Assembly: GCA_937944405.1 (NCBI GenBank)
Contig: CALDYR010000137.1
Span: forward strand, 1 to 32,250
Source of the DNA: an uncultured Pirellulaceae bacterium
GTDB taxonomy: Bacteria; Planctomycetota; Planctomycetia; Pirellulales; Pirellulaceae
Reading direction: 5' to 3'
Length of the DNA: 32,250 bases
Shown: piece after piece, positions 23,564-32,073 of the stretch
Layout: each line of letters opens with the position of its first letter
Numbering within the stretch: the first letter of the stretch is position 1
The notes under the pieces: model-generated
What the model was told of the DNA's origin: nothing
Databases searched by the model: none
Seen by the model: only the letters and a program-made list of their open reading frames with translations
Program-made: the position numbers and the translations under genes

Positions 23564-23830
23564 TTAACGACCTCCTGAGCCACCACCGCCACCGAACGAA
23601 GTCGAACCGCTGCCACCTGAAGGCGCTTGGTAGGTTGAACCACTGCCCGGCGAAGCATAGGAATCGCTGTACTGGGGTTGCGAATACGATGATCCGCTGC
23701 CAGCAGCGGTCGGTGCAGGGCCGCTTGAACCAAATTGTGAACCGCCGCCGGAACGACAACCCGCTAGAGCAGCACCGGCAATGAGTAACGTGGCGAGTGC
23801 ATAAGTTGTGTTGATAGCAGTTGATTTCAT
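23564..23830 (-). CDS. Small Gly/Ser-rich lipoprotein
   Basis: The 88-aa product has a lipoprotein signal with lipobox LAGC (Cys25) after TYALATLLIAGAA. The mature part is low-complexity Gly/Ser/Gln/Tyr-rich (SSYSQPQYSDSYASPGSGST) and ends in a poly-Gly stretch. It is likely anchored in a membrane; function is unknown. A longer frame from 23953 exists but would bury the signal sequence, so ATG 23830 is preferred. In a different frame, just past its stop, the text VDFQHNIDSSATKVVPDALS is protein-like. The 3' end might therefore be a frameshifted version of a longer protein. Confidence 0.65.
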   Translation of the reverse strand: MKSTAINTTYALATLLIAGAALAGCRSGGGSQFGSSGPAPTAAGSGSSYSQPQYSDSYASPGSGSTYQAPSGGSGSTSFGGGGGSGGR

Positions 23831-24012
23831 GATTATGTTTCCACACTTAAACAGTTGATTATCAGTCAGGGATATCGACAAAATGCTCAAGTGCGTCAAC
23901 CCAAAGCCAACAGAACGCGTTATTTCCCCAAAAGAGAGTACAATTTCCAACACTGTGGATTTTTCAAATCCAAACGCGCCGCTTTTGCAAAATTCCAGCT
24001 TACCAAATGGCG

Positions 24013-25134
24013 TTACTGATTTTCTTTTTTTGCTGCCGCAGGTGTCGGTTTGTCTTTCCCGGTGATGCGATCCTCAATGACAGCGGTCAATGAGTCCTTC
24101 ACCTTAGTCAGGTTGTAAAATTCATATTGGGACATCGCAATGTTGCGATCGGGATCAATCAAAAAACCGGTTGGCGTAGACCGCACCCCATAACGATCAA
24201 TCGTTTCATGTTCGCGACCGTTGGTGAACCCGTGCAGACCAAGCTTGTACTGGTTCTTCATAATGTGTTTCACCACCGCGCGACGATCGTCGTCCAAGCA
24301 AATGCTCAGCAAAACCAGATTGTGTTTATCCTTGAGTGCGGCCACCATCTTTTGAACTTTTTGTTGGTGGTCCTCTCCCGTTTTTTCGTCTTGGTAATCT
24401 TCGGACGACCAAAAGTTGACAAAAATGTACTTGCCTTGAAGCTTCGCTAATTCGAGCGTCAGTTTGGCTTTGCCGTTATGCGTGACGACGTTGATCGGCG
24501 GTGCCGGTTGCCCAGAAACCAGCAGCGGTGTTACCAAAACTGGCAGGGGATCGAGTTTTACTTCTTCCACATCGGCGGATATCGTAATTTGAGCAAACAC
24601 TTCAAACGCGTGCATAATTCCGTCGATCTCTTTGTCGAGACGCCCTTGTAATCCATAGACCCCCGGTGGCACGTCGTAAACGACAAAATCACCTTCGGGA
24701 CTAAACCGCAAATTAAACGCAGGAGCGTCCTCTAAGGTCTTCTTGTTGCGTTGTATAAACCGGCGGCCTGCGGCGCTGGCTTCGAATTGCTGCATCCATT
24801 TCACTTTCGCGGCGGGCGCCGTCTGTTCCCAATTCTCGGGAAACGGAGCCCGTGGAAGATTGACTTGCTGATTCAGCGTCGTCTCAATTTCCTTGATGTT
24901 GATCTTAAACTTTCGCGCGTTGGCGGATTGGTCAACCTGCCCACGCAAAGTAACCAATTTTTGGCTTGCTGCGGGTTTTTTCCCTCGGATCTGCTGGCTG
25001 CCACGGGCGTTGTTATTTTTTGACTGAGCGTTAGCGACCGGGCCGTTGAGGTCAGTGACAATGGACAACATCAACAAAACCGCAAGCACGCGCGCCTTTT
25101 GTTTGGTCGTTCGAAACAATGGAGAAGCTATCAT
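24013..25134 (-). CDS. Secreted thioredoxin-fold protein lacking CxxC
   Basis: The 373-aa product has a signal peptide (about residues 1-36, VLAVLLMLSIV) and a first domain of about 180 residues. A C-terminal thioredoxin-like (AhpC/TSA or TlpA-type) domain starts near residue 215. The typical strand is YIFVNFWSSEDYQDE, where the WCxxC of active oxidoreductases is replaced by WSSED. Downstream blocks LVLLSICLDDDRRAVVKHIM and YGVRSTPTGFLIDPDRNIAM, the latter with the conserved cis-Pro loop, confirm the fold. It is probably not redox-active and may serve as a structural or binding domain. It lies upstream of the lipoprotein gene on the same strand. A related family is common in planctomycetes, often with the CxxC also lost. 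Confidence 0.85.
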   Translation of the reverse strand: MIASPLFRTTKQKARVLAVLLMLSIVTDLNGPVANAQSKNNNARGSQQIRGKKPAASQKLVTLRGQVDQSANARKFKINIKEIETTLNQQVNLPRAPFPENWEQTAPAAKVKWMQQFEASAAGRRFIQRNKKTLEDAPAFNLRFSPEGDFVVYDVPPGVYGLQGRLDKEIDGIMHAFEVFAQITISADVEEVKLDPLPVLVTPLLVSGQPAPPINVVTHNGKAKLTLELAKLQGKYIFVNFWSSEDYQDEKTGEDHQQKVQKMVAALKDKHNLVLLSICLDDDRRAVVKHIMKNQYKLGLHGFTNGREHETIDRYGVRSTPTGFLIDPDRNIAMSQYEFYNLTKVKDSLTAVIEDRITGKDKPTPAAAKKENQ

Positions 25135-25511
25135 TTTATCGCATCACGTAATGGTTGAAGTTCGGAGAGGTAGGGGCCGGTTACCACGCGAAATCTTAGT
25201 CACAATGGTTCATTTTCGCAGCAGAAGATCCACCGGGGGGCGCTTGATTGCGGGAATTGTTGGTCCGGTCTGCGTCGGCTGCAACAAAAATTCGGGTCAG
25301 ACGAGCCACGGTTTGGGGCTGACCGAGGCTTTCTGCGTCCCGGGGGTAACTTTAAACCATGAATTGAGCAATGCGGGGCGGTTGCTGGTTGACCATTTTG
25401 GCCCCGGAAACTTAAACTTTCGGGTTCGCAGGTCGCCTGAACCCTCAAGACGTTGTGTCCTTTGGCGTGACCTTTAATCATCTACGTTTTTTTGAGAATA
25501 GAGGTTTTCCC
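25135..25511. other. Gene-free gap before purA
   Basis: About 375 bp between two divergent genes. Open frames on both strands here look non-coding. A 6-bp inverted repeat (GGTCAG at about 25296 with CTGACC at about 25319) and CG-rich runs are present, but no consensus promoter was confidently found. The last 15 bp hold the purA ribosome-binding site. Confidence 0.4.
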
Positions 25512-26834
25512 GTGCCAGGACAGTGCGTAATCGGTTTGCAGTGGGGCGACGAAGCCAAAGGGAAACTCGTCGACATCCTCACCGAAGGCAAGGATCTGGT
25601 CGTGCGATACCAAGGAGGTGCCAACGCGGGGCACACCGTCGTCATCGGCGACGAGGTATATAAACTGCACCACATCCCCAGCGGCATCATCAACGGAGGC
25701 GTCCTGAATTTAATCACGCCCGGGGTTGTGATCAATCCGCCTACAATTCTAGAAGAGATTGAATCGTTGCTACCGCGCGGGATCGATGTTTTCAAACGGA
25801 TGAAACTGTCCCAACGTGCCCACGTCGTGATGCCATGGCACCTTTTAGAAGACCGGATGTGGAACCAACTGGTTTCCGGCGAAGATAATATCGGGACCAC
25901 GCTGCGCGGTATCGGGCCCTGCTACGCTGATAAAGTGGGCCGTAGTTTCGCGATCCGGTTGGGCGATTTAATTCAACCCGGCTTCCCTGAGCGCGTTCGT
26001 AAGATCGTGGAAGTGAAAACAAAAGTTCTTTCGGCCGCATCGGGTGGCAACACCGATTCCCTGGACGCCGAAGAAATCATTAAACAGTACACCGACTATG
26101 GCAATCGATTGCGTCCCATGATCGATGACACCACCCGCATCCTATTAGACGCCGTCGACGCCGATAAAAACATTCTATTCGAAGGCGCTCAAGGGTCACT
26201 GTTAGACATCGATCACGGCACATTTCCGTTTGTGACTTCCAGCAATGCATCCGGGACGGGAATTTCGACCGGTTCGGGAGTGCCGGGGAATTGGATCAAA
26301 ACCATCATCGGTGTATGCAAAACCTACGCCACGCGCGTCGGCGGTGGCCCCTTTCCAACGGAACTGGATAATGAAACGGGCCAACACATCCGCGATTTAG
26401 GCAATGAGTACGGGACCACCACCGGACGGCCAAGACGCTGCGGATGGTTTGATGCGGTCGCGGTCAAATATACGGCGCGGCTGAGTGGGATTACTTCGAT
26501 CGCCCTGACAATGTTAGACGTGTTAAGCGCGCTCCAAGAGATTGAGGTCTGCGTCGCTTACGATTTGGATGGCAAAGAGATCGATTACTTCCCGGGCAAC
26601 ATCGACGAACTCAAGCGCGTCAAACCAATTTATAAAAAGTTTCCCGGCTGGCAGCAGGACGTTACCGGAGCACGCAGTTTAGACGATTTACCGACCGCTG
26701 CCATCCAATACGCGCACGAGTTAGAAAAACTGATCGGACGATCAATTGAATTTATTTCTGTCGGACCAGATCGGGCGCAAACCATCACCGTACCTGCCGG
26801 TAGTTCGTTGAAGGAGTATTTGAAAACGCGTTAG
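25512..26834 (+). CDS. purA: Adenylosuccinate synthetase
   Basis: PurA joins IMP and aspartate with GTP hydrolysis in the first committed step of AMP synthesis. The 440-aa product begins [20 protein letters not shown] and has the P-loop GDEAKGK with catalytic Asp13, His41 in GGANAGHT, and [15 protein letters not shown]. Further motifs are [37 protein letters not shown] and [17 protein letters not shown]. Ala replaces the more common Gly in the P-loop. The GTG at 25512 has a GAGG ribosome-binding site 7 nt upstream and gives the exact family start. The frame is open back to 25455 but those codons are not conserved. Length is typical (430-440 aa). uppS follows 210 bp later. Confidence 0.97.
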   Translation: MPGQCVIGLQWGDEAKGKLVDILTEGKDLVVRYQGGANAGHTVVIGDEVYKLHHIPSGIINGGVLNLITPGVVINPPTILEEIESLLPRGIDVFKRMKLSQRAHVVMPWHLLEDRMWNQLVSGEDNIGTTLRGIGPCYADKVGRSFAIRLGDLIQPGFPERVRKIVEVKTKVLSAASGGNTDSLDAEEIIKQYTDYGNRLRPMIDDTTRILLDAVDADKNILFEGAQGSLLDIDHGTFPFVTSSNASGTGISTGSGVPGNWIKTIIGVCKTYATRVGGGPFPTELDNETGQHIRDLGNEYGTTTGRPRRCGWFDAVAVKYTARLSGITSIALTMLDVLSALQEIEVCVAYDLDGKEIDYFPGNIDELKRVKPIYKKFPGWQQDVTGARSLDDLPTAAIQYAHELEKLIGRSIEFISVGPDRAQTITVPAGSSLKEYLKTR

Positions 26835-26851
26835 CTGCGGTTTGCTGATTT

Positions 26852-26907
26852 AACCGATGCCCAGCAACCGATGCCCAGTAACCGATGCCCAGTAACCGAT
26901 GCTCGGA
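26852..26907. repeat. 14-bp tandem repeat, about four copies
   Basis: AACCGATGCCCAGC, AACCGATGCCCAGT, AACCGATGCCCAGT and AACCGATGCTCGGA follow one another between purA and uppS. The first three units differ only in the last base. This is an array of a short unit, prone to copy-number change; function unknown. Confidence 0.85.
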
Positions 26908-27044
26908 GCGCGAATGTGCTATTCGCCAGCAGCCAGGCACCATTGGTCGATGTAATGGAATGGACAGAATCCCACTATGATTTTTTTCCGAACCGTTTTG
27001 TGATAACGGATTAACAACACGTTGCGAATTTAACTTGAGAAGCC

Positions 27045-27803
27045 ATGCCAACGGTCGAGATTAACTCAGAACCCAATTTTGACGTTCCGCCGGAAAAGCG
27101 ACCACGCCATATCGCAATCATCATGGACGGAAACGGCAGGTGGGCTCAGCAGCAATCGCTGCCGCGCATCCGAGGACACCAGCAAGGGGCCAATCAAGTC
27201 CGCTTGGTGACCGAAACATGTGCCAGGATGGGCATTGAGCAACTGACCCTGTATTGCCTATCAAGTGAAAACTGGAAACGCCCGCAGGAAGAATTAGAGT
27301 TTCTCATGTTCTTGCTGACCCAGTTCATGATCGATGAACGCCAGACGATGACCGACAACAACATTCGTTTACAGATCATTGGCAGTCGCGACCGAATTCC
27401 TGCCGACGTACAAAAGGAGATGGATAAAAGCCTGGAACTAACCGCCAATAATACCGGCTGTTGTTTGTGTTTGGCGATCAACTACGGCGGGCGCGCGGAG
27501 ATCGTTGACGCGGTGAAACAGATTTCCCAAAAAGTCAGTGTGGGGGCCATTCCCGCCGATGCGATCGACGAAAATCTGGTTTCTGATCATCTCTACACCG
27601 CCGGGATGTCAGACCCTGATCTACTGATTCGCACCGCCGGGGAAATGCGAATAAGTAACTATCTGTTATGGCAGATCAGTTATTCCGAGATGTGGATTAC
27701 CCAGAAATGCTGGCCGGAATTCGGCGTTGAAGATCTTCGCCAAGCCGTAGAAGATTTTTCCAAACGCAAACGTAGGTTCGGTGGTTTAGACAAAGCAACT
27801 TAA
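27045..27803 (+). CDS. uppS: Isoprenyl transferase (undecaprenyl diphosphate synthase)
   Basis: UppS makes the C55 lipid carrier for peptidoglycan by cis-prenyl transfer onto farnesyl diphosphate. The 252-aa product has the family motifs HIAIIMDGNGRWA (catalytic Asp28), IRGHQQGANQVRLVTE, LTLYCLSSENWKRPQEE, and the end block DPDLLIRTAGEMRISNYLLW followed by QISYSEMW. The usual RTGGE reads RTAGE, a conservative change. An N-terminal extension of about 20 residues precedes the core. The ATG at 27045 has GAGAAG 3-4 nt upstream, a short spacing. The frame ends KRRFGGLDKAT. Confidence 0.96.
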   Translation: MPTVEINSEPNFDVPPEKRPRHIAIIMDGNGRWAQQQSLPRIRGHQQGANQVRLVTETCARMGIEQLTLYCLSSENWKRPQEELEFLMFLLTQFMIDERQTMTDNNIRLQIIGSRDRIPADVQKEMDKSLELTANNTGCCLCLAINYGGRAEIVDAVKQISQKVSVGAIPADAIDENLVSDHLYTAGMSDPDLLIRTAGEMRISNYLLWQISYSEMWITQKCWPEFGVEDLRQAVEDFSKRKRRFGGLDKAT

Positions 27804-27893
27804 ATGACTGGTCCGCTGCCGACGCCGGAGAAGCGTTTTCTGCCGGTAGCGATCTATCGCTGGCAACGGTTTTCGTTTCCATGAACATCGCTG

Positions 27894-28943
27894 TCAGTTC
27901 ACAGGGTGCGGTACGTTTTGGTAATGTTGTTTGAGAAGATTTTTCCCGAAGTCGTTTTCAGTGTCCCGCCACGTGGTGTGGATGTGGTTGGCTTTGTTTT
28001 GCGTATTGTCGTATTCGAGAATGAAAGTCGGTCCTTGCACGCGGTAGTAGTGCGGTTTTTTCGGTTGAATAAATCCCGCCCATGCGAAATGAATCTTCTC
28101 AAGCCCCGCCTCGGCGATCTTCTGGCGATCACTTCGGCATAGTTCTGTGCGGAAATTATCTAGGTAACAGTCGATCAATTCGGTCAAAATCGTTTGCTGT
28201 TCCGGCGTCATCGCGCTCGCCGCGATTCCTAAAGGTTCTAATCGGACCGCCTTTGTGCCTGGACCGTTGATCACGTCTCGGGGGGCCATTTTGCTGATGA
28301 TGGCAATTTCTTTTTGCTCCACCGTCAACTGTTTAATCAACTTGCGGCCAAGATCTTCTTGTTGGGCGAGGGCACGAAATCCTTGCCGGGGGCCGATCGG
28401 GATTTCGGCAGGACTGGCTCCCATGAAGGCGGGCGTTGTCGACAAAACTTTACCGTTGGCGATCGTAATGTTGATCGACAAATGATGGCCTTCGATCCGC
28501 CACCCCCAAGGCTGCTCTTTTGAGGGCGCGCCGAAGAGGTAAAAGTTGTAGCGATTGGGGTCGCGTTTTGGATTTCCGTTTTCCATTGCATGCAACACAC
28601 TTTCTAATTGCATGATCTGCTGACTGGTTTCAAGCCCACGATGGCTGAGCGCGGTTTGGAGCATCGTCATCGCCAGATCGTGCTGCTCAATTGTTAATTC
28701 GCCGATAGGAAGTCCGGGACGATCTTTGGGAACGAAATGCCACCCCTCCCGATTTTCGTCATCAAAAGCGAATGAAATTTTTGCTTGGGAAGTTTCGCCT
28801 AAGGAATTTAAAAAAGCGGTCGCAGCGGTCGCCATCTCCGCTGCAATATCATGAGCACCAACCTGGGACTGAAACAAAGCGACCATCACGACGCTGAAAA
28901 CCGCGATGTGCGAAAACAAATTTGATATGGTTTTTCTAAACAC
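27894..28943 (-). CDS. DUF3500 family secreted protein
   Basis: The 349-aa product has an N-terminal signal peptide (hydrophobic stretch IAVFSVVMVALFQSQVGA). The rest matches the DUF3500 family: FAFDDENREGWHFVPKDRPG, PWGWRIEGHHLSINITIANG, TPAFMGASPAEIPIGPRQGF and the C-terminal ILEYDNTQNKANHIHTTWRD with ENDFGKNLL. The conserved His/Arg/Asp pattern suggests an enzymatic or metal-binding site, but no activity is established for the family to my knowledge. The GTG start at 28943 has an AGGA ribosome-binding site 8 nt upstream. It is convergent with uppS and divergent from the aldo/keto reductase. Confidence 0.88.
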   Translation of the reverse strand: MFRKTISNLFSHIAVFSVVMVALFQSQVGAHDIAAEMATAATAFLNSLGETSQAKISFAFDDENREGWHFVPKDRPGLPIGELTIEQHDLAMTMLQTALSHRGLETSQQIMQLESVLHAMENGNPKRDPNRYNFYLFGAPSKEQPWGWRIEGHHLSINITIANGKVLSTTPAFMGASPAEIPIGPRQGFRALAQQEDLGRKLIKQLTVEQKEIAIISKMAPRDVINGPGTKAVRLEPLGIAASAMTPEQQTILTELIDCYLDNFRTELCRSDRQKIAEAGLEKIHFAWAGFIQPKKPHYYRVQGPTFILEYDNTQNKANHIHTTWRDTENDFGKNLLKQHYQNVPHPVN

Positions 28944-28987
28944 GCGCGAAATCCTTGTCAGTGACGGTTGGTTTTACGAGACTTAAG

Positions 28988-29044
28988 CGGATAGGAGCCT
29001 TCCGCCCTTCCCTCCCCGGATAGGAGCCTTCCGCCCTTCCCTCC
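28988..29044. repeat. 28-bp tandem duplication upstream of the aldo/keto reductase
   Basis: Two identical 28-bp copies lie at 28988-29015 and 29017-29044, separated by one C (period 29). The unit opens CGGATAGGAGCCTTCC and continues GCCCTTCCCTCC. Both copies fall between the divergent promoters of the flanking genes. This is a recent duplication or a regulatory iteron. Confidence 0.9.
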
Positions 29045-29071
29045 GCCCATCATAGCAACAGAAAACTAGGA

Positions 29072-30043
29072 ATGAACGAACCCATCGCAAGAATTACTTC
29101 AGATTCAGATCAACCGCTGCGCAATTTAGGCAACACAGACATCCGCATCGCCCCAGTGGGAATGGGGTGTTGGCCGATCGCGGGCATGACCAGCATCGGG
29201 GTAAACGACCAAGATTCTATCCGCACCGTGCAAAAGGCGATTGACTGTGGCGTCAATATGCTGGACACGGCGTTCGGTTATGGGGCCGATGGTGAAAGCG
29301 ACCGGTTGATTCGAAAATCGATCATCGGACGGCGCGAACAAGTCGTCATCGCGTCTAAAGCTGGTATGCACTGGACGGCCGACGGCAAGCGTTGCTTTGA
29401 CGCCAGTCCCGACCGGATCCGGTTGGAATGTGAAGCAAGCTTGGTTCGGTTGGGCGTTGACGAAATTGATCTGTTTTACCTGCATGCGGTCGACCCCAAT
29501 GTTGCGTTACAAGATTCAGCGCGGGCGTTTGAGAGGTTGCGATTAGAAGGAAAAATTCGCAGCGTCGGCGTCAGCAACGTCACCATCGAGGAACTGATTT
29601 CATTTGACCGTGTTTGCGAAGTGGCCGCCGTCCAACCGCCCTACAACATGTTGCAGCGCGGAATCGAAACCGATTTGATTCCGTGGTGTATCCAACGCAA
29701 TGTTTCGGTAATCAACTACTGGCCGCTGATGAAGGGGTTACTGGCAGGGAAGATCCGGCGGCGGCATGCCTTCGATCCCGCCGACAAACGGTTGACCTAT
29801 GAAGTCTTTCAAGGGGAACAGTTCGAACACGCCCAGAAGTTGCTGGACTGTTTAGATTCCATCGCCAAAGCCGCCGGTAAAACGGTAGCCCAAGTCGTCG
29901 TCAATTGGACCATCCATCAGCCCGGAATCACCGCCACGCTGTGCGGCGCGAAACGCGATTGGCAAATCGAGGAGACCGCCGGCGGAATGGGCTGGCGATT
30001 GGAAGACGCCGACCTTGATCAGATATCCCAGTTTTTGCAATAA
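29072..30043 (+). CDS. Aldo/keto reductase
   Basis: The 323-aa product is a NAD(P)H-dependent oxidoreductase with the AKR TIM-barrel fold. The catalytic tetrad is visible: Asp65 and Tyr70 in NMLDTAFGYGADGESDRLI, Lys96 in VVIASKAGMH, His138 in LFYLHAVDP. Other family blocks are LVRLGVDEIDLFYLHA, RLEGKIRSVGVSN, VAAVQPPYNMLQR and WCIQRNVSVINYWPLMKGLL. The late TVAQVVVNWTIHQPGITATL and CGAKRDWQIEETAGG close the barrel. The substrate is unknown. No Shine-Dalgarno at ideal spacing is visible; AGGA directly abuts the ATG. No signal peptide, so cytoplasmic. Confidence 0.93.
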   Translation: MNEPIARITSDSDQPLRNLGNTDIRIAPVGMGCWPIAGMTSIGVNDQDSIRTVQKAIDCGVNMLDTAFGYGADGESDRLIRKSIIGRREQVVIASKAGMHWTADGKRCFDASPDRIRLECEASLVRLGVDEIDLFYLHAVDPNVALQDSARAFERLRLEGKIRSVGVSNVTIEELISFDRVCEVAAVQPPYNMLQRGIETDLIPWCIQRNVSVINYWPLMKGLLAGKIRRRHAFDPADKRLTYEVFQGEQFEHAQKLLDCLDSIAKAAGKTVAQVVVNWTIHQPGITATLCGAKRDWQIEETAGGMGWRLEDADLDQISQFLQ

Positions 30044-30155
30044 AACTTTCGGTATACAGATTGGATTTCTTGCACCGGGTCCCCCCTTTTCGGTCGTCGC
30101 TTGGATTCGACGATCAACTTTGGGAACATTTATGTCGATAATTGGGAGGTAAACA

Positions 30156-30179
30156 GGGAGGGAGCAAGGGAGGGAGCAA
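30156..30179 (+). repeat. 12-bp direct repeat carrying a duplicated ribosome-binding site
   Basis: GGGAGGGAGCAA occurs twice in tandem (30156-30167 and 30168-30179), ending 2 nt before the ATG at 30182. Each copy contains a GGAGG core, so the gene may have two competing ribosome-binding positions. Confidence 0.75.
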
Positions 30180-30181
30180 TC

Positions 30182-30448
30182 ATGGCACAAGAGAAAATCG
30201 CACAACAGGTCGAAAACGTGCGCAAAATCGCAATCCCCAGCCTCGCGCGATTTGCGAAATGCGATGTCCAGCAATGCACCGAATCGTACCTTTTCGATTC
30301 CGATCGGTTCTGTGGGATGCGAATCCGATTGGGCGCTTTCGAAGCGCTGTGGCGACTCAATTCGCCAGATGTGACGATCAGCCGTGGTGCACACGTTCTT
30401 CAGACATTGCTCATCGGAGACTCAGGACAGCAAAGAGCCGCTGCTTAG
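30182..30448 (+). CDS. Small protein of unknown function
   Basis: The 88-aa product starts MAQEKIAQQVENVRKIAIPS and has the block SYLFDSDRFCGMRIRLGAFE, ALWRLNSPDVTISRG and a helical tail. No membrane segment and no known motif are recognised. The longer frame from 30101 (TTG) is rejected because the doubled GGGAGG ribosome-binding site lies directly before the ATG at 30182. A GATAAT at 30137-30142 could be the -10 box. It is downstream of the aldo/keto reductase in the same direction but 138 bp away. Confidence 0.6.
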   Translation: MAQEKIAQQVENVRKIAIPSLARFAKCDVQQCTESYLFDSDRFCGMRIRLGAFEALWRLNSPDVTISRGAHVLQTLLIGDSGQQRAAA

Positions 30449-30470
30449 AGTCTCCCAACTTAGAGTCTCC
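30444..30470. repeat. 12-bp direct repeat over the stop codon
   Basis: CTTAGAGTCTCC appears at 30444-30455 and 30459-30470 (period 15). The TAG stop of the preceding gene lies in the first copy. A minor tandem duplication. Confidence 0.6.
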
Positions 30471-30721
30471 AATAATCCGATTGAAAATTTGCGGATTGCC
30501 AGTTGGCGGATTCTTTCTAATCGCCGCTCGCCGACCACCTCTGCGGTGACCAATTGGGGAGAATCGTCCCAACCGCCGTAGCGCTGGTACGCCTAAGCGG
30601 CAAAGATCAGACAGACAGTACCAAAACGGAGCTCAAATAGCAGCTCAGCTAAAACGGAGGCATTCTATGCCGCGGTTTTGGCACGACCTTACCCACGGCG
30701 CGGGCGCATCAACAACAAGGT

Positions 30722-30925
30722 TTACTTGTCGTCGTCGTCTTTCTTGACTTTCTTCTTTTTCTTTAACGAAATTTTGACGACGCGTACCTTTGGCAGGCCG
30801 TAAATTTTGTCGCCTTCGTTGAACTTCTCTAAGTCTTTGAGTTTTTCGATGCGTTCGGCGCGGGTGTAGACGTTGCGAGTCTTTACAGAACCGGCTTTAA
30901 TTTTCAGGCTTTTATCAATAGTCAT
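30722..30925 (-). CDS. PVC-type small basic protein
   Basis: The 67-aa product starts MTIDKSLKIKAGSVKTRNVY, continues TRAERIEKLKDLEKF, EGDKIYGLPKVRVVKISL, and ends with a Lys run and DDDDK. It matches my recollection of the small basic protein family of Chlamydiae, Verrucomicrobia and Planctomycetes (RNVL.RAERI.KL and GLPKV blocks). Its function is uncertain; the basic charge suggests nucleic acid binding. This gene is a good lineage marker. The ATG at 30925 has GGTG 5 nt upstream. A candidate promoter at 30972-31000 suggests separate transcription from the ATP-grasp gene 116 bp upstream. Confidence 0.82.
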   Translation of the reverse strand: MTIDKSLKIKAGSVKTRNVYTRAERIEKLKDLEKFNEGDKIYGLPKVRVVKISLKKKKKVKKDDDDK

Positions 30926-30971
30926 CGAGGCACCGATTTAGGCTTCTTTTTTGCTGAATGGGAAAGCGGAG

Positions 30972-31000
30972 AGTGTAAAAGAAGGCCACAAAGCGGACAA
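30972..31000 (-). promoter_or_regulatory. Candidate promoter for the small basic protein gene
   Basis: On the minus strand, TTGTCC (30995-31000), a 17-bp spacer and TACACT (30972-30977) match the sigma70 boxes 4 of 6 each. Placed 47 bp upstream of the ATG at 30925. Confidence 0.3.
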
Positions 31001-31041
31001 GGGCTAATCTCCCACAAATTGAGGGCATTGGGAAGATCGCG

Positions 31042-32073
31042 TTACTGATTCATGCGCCATTCGGCCTGATAATTCAGCCCCAAAGAGATAATTTTGGTCA
31101 GTAGCGATTCATATGAAACGCCGGCCATTTCGGCCGATTCTGCTAAATCTTCCCCGAACGATAGATTCGGATTTGGGTTGGCTTCGATCACGTAAACAGT
31201 GCCGTCGGTCTGTAAACGCAAGTCAATTCGGGCATATCCCGACAAACTCAGGGCTTTGTAGGTTCGTTTGCAGATTGAGATAATCTGTCTTTCGACCGCA
31301 GCATCGAGGTTCTGGGCCTGTTCGGTTTGAATGCCCATCTTCTTCTGGTGATCCGGATCCCACTTCACCCGCGAGGTGGCGATCATATGGGACCCCGGGG
31401 CCGCGTTTTTAAATATCATTTCCCAAATTGGCAAAACCTGAACCCGCCGATTGCCAATCAGGCCAACGTATAGCTCCCGGCCTTGGATAAATGTCTCGAC
31501 TAGCGCGTCGGTATCGGTCTGTTGGTGGACGCCGAGCACTCTTTCGGTCAATTGTTGCTGGTCGTAGACGACGGACGCTTCGGTGATGCCAAGTGAGGCG
31601 TCTTCAGACACCGATTTGACAAGCAACGGATACTCAAACGAAACCGGCTTCCTGACTTTTTTCCCCCGTGCCACGACAAAGAACCCGGGCGTGCGGATTC
31701 GGTGGAAACTAAGGATCTTCTTCGCCAGCGATTTGTCGTGCGACAGCAACAGCCCGCGCGGGTTACAGCCGGTGTAATGCTGCTTCATCAGCTCCAGATA
31801 GCTGACGACGTGATGGTCGTAGACGCCGACGCCGTGGAATTCTTCCAGCAAGTTAAAATTGATGTGCGGCTTGAATTGCTCCGTCGCGCGGCGGAGCACT
31901 CCCAAATCATCACACAACCCCAACGGCAACACAGAATGGCCTAACTCGCGTAACGTGTTGACAACGTCAAATTCAGTCTTCCACTCCAAAATCTCGGCTT
32001 CGGAGTAGCCGTCCATCGATGGTGGCGGGACTAAAGCTTCATGCATCAGGACTAGCGCACGAAGTTTTTTCAT
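31042..32073 (-). CDS. ATP-grasp ligase, D-alanine-D-alanine-ligase-like
   Basis: The 343-aa product begins MKKLRALVLMHEALVPPPSM. An N-terminal substrate domain (LRELGHSVLPLGLCDDLGVL, HINFNLLEEFHGVGVYDHHV) is followed by the ATP-grasp fold. KILSFHRIRTPGFFVV and FEYPLLVKSVSEDASLGIT form the ATP-binding part; LVETFIQGRELYVGLIG and GYARIDLRLQTDGTVYVIEA, then NPNPNL, hold the metal-binding Glu and Asn. This resembles Ddl and related amino-acid ligases, but family-defining substrate residues cannot be judged, so the substrate is open. An in-frame TTG at 32088 is the alternative start; ATG 32073 is preferred. It is upstream of the small basic protein gene. Confidence 0.85.
   Translation of the reverse strand: MKKLRALVLMHEALVPPPSMDGYSEAEILEWKTEFDVVNTLRELGHSVLPLGLCDDLGVLRRATEQFKPHINFNLLEEFHGVGVYDHHVVSYLELMKQHYTGCNPRGLLLSHDKSLAKKILSFHRIRTPGFFVVARGKKVRKPVSFEYPLLVKSVSEDASLGITEASVVYDQQQLTERVLGVHQQTDTDALVETFIQGRELYVGLIGNRRVQVLPIWEMIFKNAAPGSHMIATSRVKWDPDHQKKMGIQTEQAQNLDAAVERQIISICKRTYKALSLSGYARIDLRLQTDGTVYVIEANPNPNLSFGEDLAESAEMAGVSYESLLTKIISLGLNYQAEWRMNQ

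Noticed and set aside
23956..23972. 7-bp hairpin TGGATTT/AAATCCA as a terminator of the thioredoxin-fold gene
   Set aside because: No U-tract follows on either strand, so it does not qualify as a rho-independent terminator.
26852..29044. Short tandem repeats as CRISPR arrays
   Set aside because: Units are adjacent with no unique spacers, and no cas genes are present.
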